From contig NZ_JABGNA010000007.1 in assembly GCF_013149275.1 (NCBI RefSeq), positions 402,148 through 466,147 of the forward strand: a DNA stretch of 64,000 bases, given 5' to 3'. A program made the position numbers and the translations under genes. Under the pieces are notes generated by a model. That model worked only from the letters and a program-made list of their open reading frames with translations. It did no database searches and was not told the DNA's origin. Each line of letters opens with the position of its first letter. The first letter of the stretch is position 1. This document shows positions 36,506-44,014 of the stretch, in pieces. Source of the stretch: Mucilaginibacter sp. SG564 (lineage in GTDB: Bacteria > Bacteroidota > Bacteroidia > Sphingobacteriales > Sphingobacteriaceae).

Positions 36506-38613
36506 TGTAATTCAATTGTTATTCGTGATCCTTTTGGTATCAGGCTGCCGCCGGTAACCGATTGTGTGGTTACCACGCCGCTGCCGCGTACCGTTACTTT
36601 ATAACCCGCGTTACCCAATACATACAGGGCGTCACTAAGGCCCATGCCGGTAACTGCCGGCACAGTGCCATTTTTATATTTTACATCCTCAAAAGGAATT
36701 CCATTGCTGGTATCAATCCCGCCCACATCGGCGTTTGCCGATGCGTACAGTGGTTTTACACCCAACTTGGTATACACCTTTTTTAATGCTTTTAAATTAC
36801 CCTGCTTTACTTTTGGCATGCTGGTATTACCTACCAAATGTGTAGCCGGACTTTGGTTTATTTCCATATCATTAGCATAAACCCTATCTGCAACCTCTCT
36901 GAAAACCGGACCAGCAACCAGGGCTGCCAGGTAATTACCTTTTGTTGGGTTATTGATCACCACGATCATGGAATATTTAGGATGATCGGCGGGGAAATAA
37001 CCGCAAAATGAAGCCTGGTAGGTTTTGTGAGCAGTATAACCTTTTCGTCCGTCGGCTATTTGTGCGGTACCTGTTTTACCTGCCACACTGTAAAGCTTGT
37101 TTTTGATTACATTTTTACCCGTACCATTAAGTACCACACCTTCCAGCATACCTTTTAACTTGCCGATGGTGACATCTGAACATACCTGCTCGTTGATAAC
37201 CCGTGCCTGGAATTGTTCAATAGGATTGCCCATGCGACGTATCTCGCGTACAAAAATGGGCGATATGAGCTTACCATTGTTGGGTACCGAGTTATAAAAA
37301 GCCAGCATTTGCAGCGGCGTTAAATTCATTTCATATCCATAAGCCATCTCAGGCAAACTGTAATTTTTATTCCAGCTTCGGTTCGATGGATTTTTGATTA
37401 CCGGCTGCCCTTCCCCCCGGATTTGCAGTTGTAATTTTTGGTTTAAATGATAACTATACAGCTTATTGATATACTCCCATGGATTACCACTATAATAACG
37501 AGTGACCAGTTTAGCTGCTGCTACGTTTGATGATTCTTCGAACGCGCGTTTAACGCTCATTTCATAATTATCATGCTCGGTATCGGTAATGGTTGGCCCT
37601 TTCGGAAATTTGTATTTACCTCCCTCAGCATTTACTATTGTACTGGTATCTATTTTATGCTGATCGAGCAGGGTCATGTACGATGCCAGTTTAAACGTTG
37701 AACCCGGATCAATAGCGTTACTGATAGCATAGTTCATTCTTTCCTCATAGTTGCCTTCTTTGGTACGGGTAAAGTTGGCAATAGCTCTTACTTCGCCGGT
37801 AGCTACTTCCATTAATACTACACAACCATGATCGGCCTCACTTTTGATCAACTGTTTCATTAAGGCATCCTGGGCTACATCCTGAAAATTCACATTGATG
37901 GTAGATATAATATCTGCACCATCTTTAGCGGCTATCTCCTCGTCATCATCAACGGGCATCCATGTTCCGCCTGGAATGCGCTGCATTAACCTGCGTCCGT
38001 TTTCGCCATTGATATAAGACGAATAGGCCCCTTCAAGGCCTACTGCATTTTTAACATTTTCATTCTTATAGCCGATAGTACGTGCGGCAAGCGAATGGAA
38101 AGGCCGTATACGTTTATTCTGTTGCAATACGATCAGACAATTCCGGGTCTTCCTTTTTTTGAAAATTGGAAATTCCTTGATCTTTTTTAGCTCCTGATAA
38201 CTCACCCGACGCCTTAACAACTGATAGCGCGAACCTTCTTTACGGGCATCGCGGAATATCCTGGAGTATTCACGGGAAGATCTGTCGCCGTACATTTTTG
38301 ACATGCTGGAGGCTAACTGATCAATGTTATCATTAAACACGCTATCCTCGGCAATACCACCTGCCATCATATCCATGTGCAACTCATATTCCGGAACAGA
38401 GGTTGCTAACAGACTACCATCCACAGAAAATATATTACCACGGGCAGCCTCAACAGTTTGATACTGAGCCGAAAGACTGGCGGCCATATCTTTCCATTTT
38501 TTGCCCTGTACAAATTGCACCCGGCACAACTGCACTACTACAGCAAAAGCAAATAGCAATATCAGCCCGAAAGCGATATATACCCGCAGCAGAATGTTGG
38601 TTCTAATTCCCAT
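36502..38613 (-). CDS. ftsI: Septal transpeptidase FtsI (PBP3) with PASTA domain
   Basis: The 703-residue class B penicillin-binding protein has an N-terminal membrane helix (LILLFAFAVVVQL), a dimerisation region and a transpeptidase domain. That domain has Ser305-Thr-Phe-Lys308, the SxN motif at Ser361-Ser362-Asn363, and Lys513-Thr-Gly-Thr516. A C-terminal PASTA-like module follows (about 635-703: VPAVTGMGLSDALYVLGNAGYKV). It cross-links septal peptidoglycan with FtsW. PASTA on this protein is usual in Bacteroidetes. It overlaps ftsL and murE. Confidence 0.97.
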   Translation of the reverse strand: MGIRTNILLRVYIAFGLILLFAFAVVVQLCRVQFVQGKKWKDMAASLSAQYQTVEAARGNIFSVDGSLLATSVPEYELHMDMMAGGIAEDSVFNDNIDQLASSMSKMYGDRSSREYSRIFRDARKEGSRYQLLRRRVSYQELKKIKEFPIFKKRKTRNCLIVLQQNKRIRPFHSLAARTIGYKNENVKNAVGLEGAYSSYINGENGRRLMQRIPGGTWMPVDDDEEIAAKDGADIISTINVNFQDVAQDALMKQLIKSEADHGCVVLMEVATGEVRAIANFTRTKEGNYEERMNYAISNAIDPGSTFKLASYMTLLDQHKIDTSTIVNAEGGKYKFPKGPTITDTEHDNYEMSVKRAFEESSNVAAAKLVTRYYSGNPWEYINKLYSYHLNQKLQLQIRGEGQPVIKNPSNRSWNKNYSLPEMAYGYEMNLTPLQMLAFYNSVPNNGKLISPIFVREIRRMGNPIEQFQARVINEQVCSDVTIGKLKGMLEGVVLNGTGKNVIKNKLYSVAGKTGTAQIADGRKGYTAHKTYQASFCGYFPADHPKYSMIVVINNPTKGNYLAALVAGPVFREVADRVYANDMEINQSPATHLVGNTSMPKVKQGNLKALKKVYTKLGVKPLYASANADVGGIDTSNGIPFEDVKYKNGTVPAVTGMGLSDALYVLGNAGYKVTVRGSGVVTTQSVTGGSLIPKGSRITIELQ

Positions 38614-39016
38614 CCTGATCCTCCTTTACTGTTATTTTTTGTGGTGGCTCAACAGATTGCCTCACCCCCAGGGTATCGGCACGTTTAGCCACCTCGGTTA
38701 ATGTACTTTTAAAGGCCATATCAGCCTTGGCGGTTTTATAATCCCAACCACGCTCTTTTACTTCTTTATTCAGATCATCAATGTCACGTATCGTTTTTTC
38801 AGCCAGGTGCATATTACCAATATATACCATACCTAAAAAAGCTATATACATCACAAAGGGAAGGGCACCCGTGGCTTTTTCTTTGGAGATAAAACCCTTG
38901 GCAAAAAGCTGGGTAAAAAGATTGTCCTGGATCTCTCGCGCAGGTTTTTCCTCCACGATGATATCCTGTTCCAATTCTTCTTCGTCCTGAATTTCTGTAC
39001 GTAAACGATTCGTCAT
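38603..39016 (-). CDS. ftsL: FtsL-like cell division protein
   Basis: The 137-residue protein has an acidic cytoplasmic N-terminus, one membrane helix (GALPFVMYIAFLGMVYIGNM) and a short coiled periplasmic part (AEKTIRDIDDLNKEVKERGW). Similarity to other FtsL is weak, so the name rests on topology and position between rsmH and ftsI. It should form a coiled coil with FtsB-like protein and FtsQ. It overlaps both neighbours (4 and 11 bases). Confidence 0.85.
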   Translation of the reverse strand: MTNRLRTEIQDEEELEQDIIVEEKPAREIQDNLFTQLFAKGFISKEKATGALPFVMYIAFLGMVYIGNMHLAEKTIRDIDDLNKEVKERGWDYKTAKADMAFKSTLTEVAKRADTLGVRQSVEPPQKITVKEDQDGN

Positions 39017-39915
39017 TTTTTTACAGCTATCCTTAGTTTAGCGCTCCGTGCCCTATTGTTATTCTTTATCTCTTCGTCTGATGCTGTTATAGCCCCTCGG
39101 CTTACTGCATCCAACGGTTTATTATTATTACCGTAAAAATCCTTCTCCACCTCGCCACTAAATTTGCCTTTGGCAATGAAATTTTTCACCAGCCTGTCTT
39201 CCAGCGAGTGGTATGACATCACCACCAGTCGGCCACCAACGGCTAAAACTTCTGCCGACTGAACCAAAAACTCTTTCAAAGCTTCCAGCTCCTGGTTAAC
39301 TTCAATGCGCAATGCCTGGAACACTTGTGCCAGGTATTTATTTTCCTTCCCCCGGGGGATACGGTTACTGATCGCGTTTTTCAGATCGGCAATGGTCACT
39401 ATCGGTGCATTTAAACGAGCTGTCGCGATGGTTTCGGCCAGCGATTTCGCGTTCTGTATTTCACCGTAAATGCCAAAAATGCGGTGCAACTCAGCAACAG
39501 TATAGTTATTAACCACATCCTTAGCTGTAAGCTCGCCCAGTTGATTCATACGCATATCCAACTCTGCATCAAAGCGAATGGAAAACCCACGCTCGGCCTG
39601 GTCAAACTGGTACGATGAAACACCCAGATCAGCCAGGATACCATCAACCGGGATAGCGCCATGCAAACGACAAAAGTTTTTGAGATAGCGAAAGTTTTGA
39701 TCAATAAAAACAAAACGCTCATCCTCAATCAAATTCTGCTGCGCATCGGCATCCTGATCGAAAGCCAGCAAAGTTCCTTCGGGACCCAGATTCTTTAATA
39801 TCTCGCGCGAATGACCACCACCGCCAAAAGTCACATCCACATATGTGCCGTCCTTTTTAATGGAAAGCCCTTCAATACATTCACTGAGCATTACCGGTAC
39901 ATGATACTCACTCAT
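39013..39915 (-). CDS. rsmH: 16S rRNA m4C1402 methyltransferase
   Basis: ATG at 39915 (MSEYHVPVMLSECIEGL) is chosen; the frame upstream to 40020 lies inside mraZ. The 300-residue protein has the SAM-binding start VDVTFGGGGHSREIL, LADLGVSSYQFDQAERGFS and the C-terminal VMSYHSLEDRLVKNF. It methylates N4 of cytidine 1402 in 16S rRNA with SAM. It is the second gene of the cluster and overlaps mraZ by 8 bases. Confidence 0.96.
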   Translation of the reverse strand: MSEYHVPVMLSECIEGLSIKKDGTYVDVTFGGGGHSREILKNLGPEGTLLAFDQDADAQQNLIEDERFVFIDQNFRYLKNFCRLHGAIPVDGILADLGVSSYQFDQAERGFSIRFDAELDMRMNQLGELTAKDVVNNYTVAELHRIFGIYGEIQNAKSLAETIATARLNAPIVTIADLKNAISNRIPRGKENKYLAQVFQALRIEVNQELEALKEFLVQSAEVLAVGGRLVVMSYHSLEDRLVKNFIAKGKFSGEVEKDFYGNNNKPLDAVSRGAITASDEEIKNNNRARSAKLRIAVKK

Positions 39916-40372
39916 CACCCCTCCTTGCTTTATTACCCATAACCCTTTGTGCCAGCGCGCTAAAATTCTGAGGCTCATTGGAGAACGCGGCTTTATGCGC
40001 CTCGGCATCCCAAACCTCAATTTTATTTAACTGACAGGCCAGTACTACATCATTTTTTATACCTGCATAATCCAACAAAAACTTCGGCAACAACACCCTG
40101 CCGGCAGCATCAAGCGAAAGCTCGGTAGCGCCACGGGTGAAATATCTGATAAACTCTATGTTATCTTCCTCGTATTCGTTAAGTTTGCTCAGTTCATCAA
40201 GCCGTTTGTCCCACTCTGTTTTTGTATAAATAACCAGGTAGTTTTTGAATCCGCGATTGATCACCAGGCCTTCAGTTTCAGCTTCAGGAAGCTTTTTTTT
40301 GAGGCCAGCAGGTATCATCATCCTTGATTTAGGATCCAGCTTACATTCAAATTCACCGGTTAAATAGGACAT
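39908..40372 (-). CDS. mraZ: MraZ transcriptional regulator of the dcw cluster
   Basis: ATG at 40372 (MSYLTGEFECKLDPKSRM) is chosen; upstream residues to 40432 are encoded by the operator repeats. The 154-residue protein has two SpoVT/AbrB-like swapped-hairpin halves, each with a DxK/DxxGR-type loop (LDPKSRMMIPA and LDAAGRVLLP). MraZ represses or tunes its own operon by binding direct repeats in front of it, and such repeats are seen here. Confidence 0.95.
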   Translation of the reverse strand: MSYLTGEFECKLDPKSRMMIPAGLKKKLPEAETEGLVINRGFKNYLVIYTKTEWDKRLDELSKLNEYEEDNIEFIRYFTRGATELSLDAAGRVLLPKFLLDYAGIKNDVVLACQLNKIEVWDAEAHKAAFSNEPQNFSALAQRVMGNKARRGDE

Positions 40373-40414
40373 TTTGAGACTATGGCATAATTCAATGAGT
40401 AAAAGTAAGGTACT

Positions 40415-40443
40415 TTTACCACTTTCTACCACTTTCTACCACC
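40415..40443 (-). promoter_or_regulatory. MraZ box: three 10-bp direct repeats
   Basis: On the minus strand GTGGTAGAAA occurs twice, then GTGGTAAAAG, with an exact 10-bp period. This gives AAAGTGG units with 3-base spacers, matching the AAAGTGK repeats known as MraZ sites in mollicutes. It ends about 40 bases before the mraZ start. Confidence 0.75.
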
Positions 40444-40493
40444 AAAAAGTTTTCAACATTTTTGGAGGGTATTCTGCTATACCCCTAAAAAGA

Positions 40494-40517
40494 AAAATCC
40501 GGCTGCCGCCGGATCTT
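40494..40517 (-). terminator. Terminator of the VKOR-fusion gene
   Basis: On the minus strand ATCCGGC and GCCGGAT pair around GGCA and TTTTTCTTTTT follows. It lies between the stop at 40592 and the mraZ promoter. Confidence 0.8.
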
Positions 40518-40591
40518 TAAAATCAATTATTTTTTTTCTTATAAATCTCTATAAAATACTGTACCTAAAAACGCTTATTGAAGATTCATTT

Positions 40592-42250
40592 TTACACAGC
40601 AAAAAAATATTTTAAATCAATTACGCTGTATATAGATGGTAATTGATAGTATATTGTTTCATTATTTTCATTCGGCATGGAAACAAAAAACGTGGGTGTA
40701 AATTCTATTCCCGTTGTATCACACCAATTTTTCATAGCTTCTATTTTAGCATTTTGTTGTTTCAGCTCTCCATTCATAGGATATTTAGCTGCAAATGTCT
40801 CATAATCTTTCTTTTCGGCCAGATACCAGTCATCCAGTGCTTGCTTCACAATAGGCTCTTCGTTTTTCTCGGCAATGGCTAACAAATGTTTTACCGGCGG
40901 CGTTTTCATGTCACCTTCGCTATTTGTGGCAGTAAATAATATCTGTACCTGAACATCTGGATTATTCTCCAGCAGATCTTCCATCGGTTGATGCGCTTTG
41001 GCACAAGGGCCACAATAAGGATTGCACACCTTGATCAGTTTATAACTGGCATTAGGATTACCCAAAGTTATTCCGAGACCATCGGGAATATTAGCCACCA
41101 TTTTTTGTTTTTGAAGTAATGCTTCAAATATCTCCTGGTTGTGCTTCAGCTTTTGCAGTTCGTTACTGGTTTGTTTACCCGCCTTAGCTTTTTGAAAAGC
41201 TGGCATTAACAAAGTGGTAATGATAAACGGAACAACGAGCGCTGTTAAAGTTGCAATGATCAACCCTGGTTCAATGGTATTAAATGACAACAAGGTATGC
41301 CAGCCCCCCAAAAGTGTTGTTACCAACTGCAATACTAATAATACTTGCACGCATAAACATAACACACACCATTGTTTGGCTATGCGCCATTGATAATAAA
41401 TGGAGAATACCACATAGGGTACAGCAATTACGTTTAGCCAGGATGCTACAAACAACGCGGCAGGATTAACTATACCCGAAAATAGCAACAACAGCAACAC
41501 ACCCATGAAATAGCTAAAGCCGATAGCGCTCCAGCTGATACCTCCAATTTTAGCCGCTTTAGATTGTAATATAGCTCCGCAGTTTACCTTTTTACCGGCA
41601 CTGCAAATCTGCTGTAATACAGGATTATGTTGATCAAGCTCATACCAAAGCAGTAATGCACCGGTAATAGCTCCCGCAAGGGTTAACACAGAAAAGACAA
41701 ACGGAAGCAAGGCGCTCGCCCCAAACTGCATCAAGGTTATTAAGCCGGTAATAATAACCATAGCAGGTATACAAAAAGCACTTAAATATTGAATGGTATT
41801 TTTTCTGCTTTCTTCTTTTAGCTTTTTGTTATAATCCTTCTCTCCGGCATCCTCTTTAGCTTCAGCTAATAATACAACTCCCGACCAGCCTTTTAGGAAA
41901 TCCTCTTTAGCCAATGAGGTCCATCTACGTTTTTCTTCATCAAAAAAACGAACAGCATTTTCACCCACCTCCTTTACAACCGTAAAAAATTCTGTTTTGT
42001 CTTTTACTCCTCTTATTTGAGTAATAAATGGACAGGGAAGTTCCTCCAATTTTTGGCGATCAACCCGTATACCCATATTTTCGACTCCATGATTATTCAA
42101 TACATCGCTTATACTTAACAGACTCGGATAATCTGGATGCTCTTCTATTTCACGGGTTAACGTAGTGGCTGTTACTTTAACCTGCAAAAGATCAAGTAAA
42201 AGTTTTGCCGCATTTGGGCCATTCGTTTTTGATTCAAAAAAAGAAAGCAT
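40592..42250 (-). CDS. C39-like/vitamin K epoxide reductase/thioredoxin fusion protein
   Basis: The 552-residue membrane protein has three parts. Residues 1-130 look like a C39 bacteriocin-type peptidase domain without catalytic Cys or His (a Cys is absent where QxDC is expected; FFTVV replaces HFVVL). Residues about 150-345 are a VKOR domain with loop Cys216 and Cys224 and redox pair Cys295-Val-Leu-Cys298. The last 170 residues are thioredoxin-like with Cys409, Cys413 and Cys416 (CNPYCGPC). It probably forms disulfides in exported proteins. Such fusions often sit beside peptide exporters, but none is here. Confidence 0.8.
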   Translation of the reverse strand: MLSFFESKTNGPNAAKLLLDLLQVKVTATTLTREIEEHPDYPSLLSISDVLNNHGVENMGIRVDRQKLEELPCPFITQIRGVKDKTEFFTVVKEVGENAVRFFDEEKRRWTSLAKEDFLKGWSGVVLLAEAKEDAGEKDYNKKLKEESRKNTIQYLSAFCIPAMVIITGLITLMQFGASALLPFVFSVLTLAGAITGALLLWYELDQHNPVLQQICSAGKKVNCGAILQSKAAKIGGISWSAIGFSYFMGVLLLLLFSGIVNPAALFVASWLNVIAVPYVVFSIYYQWRIAKQWCVLCLCVQVLLVLQLVTTLLGGWHTLLSFNTIEPGLIIATLTALVVPFIITTLLMPAFQKAKAGKQTSNELQKLKHNQEIFEALLQKQKMVANIPDGLGITLGNPNASYKLIKVCNPYCGPCAKAHQPMEDLLENNPDVQVQILFTATNSEGDMKTPPVKHLLAIAEKNEEPIVKQALDDWYLAEKKDYETFAAKYPMNGELKQQNAKIEAMKNWCDTTGIEFTPTFFVSMPNENNETIYYQLPSIYSVIDLKYFFAV

Positions 42251-42661
42251 AACTAGAGTATGTTAATGTTTTTAGGCTCGATCGGTTTATCAGGTATATG
42301 TTAGTCCAATTATTTAGAACAAAAAATCATGGACGGCATTGGTTGATGTTAATTTATTAAAAAGAGAACATTATTATAAAAATATCTATTTCTATAATTG
42401 TAAACCCAACCACTATTTCAATATTTTACTTCAAAATAGCTATAATCCGTTCTTTATCTCATTGAATAATCAATCTGAAATACAATGTGAAAGTTCATTA
42501 AAAAAAATATAATAAAAAAGATATCTCACTATTTATTTCTAATAATATTTTATAATCATTAAAATGGAGACAGGCCTATCATAAAAGCTAAACGCCGTAT
42601 TAGAAAGGTGACATAAATAGCTCCACCTGTAAAGGAAAAGGGATATGCTTATACTCAAAAA
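42251..42661. other. AT-rich gap without recognisable gene
   Basis: About 410 bases of AT-rich DNA upstream of the fusion gene. Only frames of 14 codons or fewer were found on the minus strand. In particular, no leader peptide with a Gly-Gly motif was seen. Confidence 0.5.
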
Positions 42662-42690
42662 AAATGCCCTTATTTATCCAAAGGGCATTA
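42662..42690 (-). terminator. Terminator of the receptor/PepSY unit
   Basis: On the minus strand AATGCCCTT and AAGGGCATT pair and a run of seven T follows. It is 33 bases after the PepSY gene stop. Confidence 0.8.
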
Positions 42691-42722
42691 TTAATGAAAG
42701 AACTATTAATTCTTCGAATAAT

Positions 42723-43940
42723 TTAAGCGGCGACCAGCGCCTTTGCTCGGGGCTTCTTTTTCCTGGTACGATTTAACCACATCATTACCCCGGTTACCGG
42801 AAAGATCAATGATACCAGGCAAACAACAAAGCTGATTATTTGAGTAGGCAAACCATATACCGCCCCGGTGTGTACCGGTTTCATATACGCCCTTACTCGT
42901 TGCCCTAAGCTTTTAGAAGCAAACGTGACCGAACCAGCTACGCGACCACTATACTGATCGATATAATATATATCCGCATTTGTTTCAATCAGTTCTTTTG
43001 ACCACACGCTAACAGTATAGGTAGCTGAAGAATCACGCGGCAGGCGAACACTATAATAGCTGGCGTTTGTGAGGATTTCTCCCATGCCGCTTAAAGCCGT
43101 TTCGGGAGATAAAGCAACCGCATCGGGCTTATATATTGATAATGGCGGCTTTGGCAATTCCTTACCTACTACTTTTGAACCAGTTAAGGCAAACAGGGTG
43201 GCATTTGCCCACTTAAAGGTCATAGTTAAACCGGTTAGCACCACAACTATAAGGAACACCGAGGTGTAAAATCCGGTCACAATATGCAAATCATGCACTA
43301 ATCTTTTAGTACTGCCTCCCCACTTTATTTTGAGGCGCTGTTTCATGATCTTTTTTGTTTTGGGCCACCACAATATCACCCCGGTAATTAATATAAACAG
43401 AAAGAAGAATGTCGATAAAGATATCACCCAGTCCCCAACACTGTTTTTAGCGCCCAGCAAATACCGGTGAAACATCTCTACCTTATACAGAAATGTTTGA
43501 CGACGGTTAAATTGATCAAGCACCTGCCCTGTATAGGGGTTTACAAAAAGCGTGAGATTAGATCGCTCATCTGTTTTAGGCTTTTTAAGGTCATGTCCAG
43601 CGGCCTTTTTCCCCTTGTCGGCTTCTGGTATAGCCGCCCCGGCACCTTTTTTATTTTTCTTTTCCGGAACTATTATCGCTATTTCTATAGCTCGCTCTGG
43701 ATCGTTATACACAATAACCGACGAGAGCTTTGCCTTGGGCACTTGTTTTAAGGCACCGGGAATTAGGTTAGCCAAAGCCATTCTTCCCCCCTGCGGTTTT
43801 ACAAAATAACGATGCGGATTAATGGTGTGTTGTATTTCCTTTTCAAAAACCAACATGGTACCTGTAAAACACGAGCAAAAAATAATAATCCCAGCCGCAA
43901 GGCTCAGGTAAAGATGTATGGTGCGAAAAAAAACCTTCAT
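42723..43940 (-). CDS. PepSY-associated membrane protein, putative iron-siderophore reductase
   Basis: The 405-residue protein has four main membrane helices (LAAGIIIFCSCFTGTMLVF near the start, LSTFFFLFILITGVILWW, TSVFLIVVVLTGLTMTF and QIISFVVCLVSLIFPVTGVMMWL near the end). Between the first and second is a PepSY-like region (NPHRYFVKP, VNPYTGQVLDQ) plus a Lys-rich insert, and HRYLLG is a possible haem-ligand histidine. These proteins commonly sit beside TonB siderophore receptors and reduce the imported ferric complex. Here the receptor is directly upstream on the same strand (74-base gap). Function is from family and context. Confidence 0.85.
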   Translation of the reverse strand: MKVFFRTIHLYLSLAAGIIIFCSCFTGTMLVFEKEIQHTINPHRYFVKPQGGRMALANLIPGALKQVPKAKLSSVIVYNDPERAIEIAIIVPEKKNKKGAGAAIPEADKGKKAAGHDLKKPKTDERSNLTLFVNPYTGQVLDQFNRRQTFLYKVEMFHRYLLGAKNSVGDWVISLSTFFFLFILITGVILWWPKTKKIMKQRLKIKWGGSTKRLVHDLHIVTGFYTSVFLIVVVLTGLTMTFKWANATLFALTGSKVVGKELPKPPLSIYKPDAVALSPETALSGMGEILTNASYYSVRLPRDSSATYTVSVWSKELIETNADIYYIDQYSGRVAGSVTFASKSLGQRVRAYMKPVHTGAVYGLPTQIISFVVCLVSLIFPVTGVMMWLNRTRKKKPRAKALVAA

Positions 43941-44014
43941 TGCCGCTGTATCTGTAAAAACCGGTACGCAAAAGCGTAACCGGTTCTTATATTTTATAGT
44001 GTTGATTAAAAATC

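Noticed and set aside
39916..40020. 35-residue N-terminal extension of RsmH
   Set aside because: It lies wholly inside mraZ, and the conserved RsmH start is at 39915.
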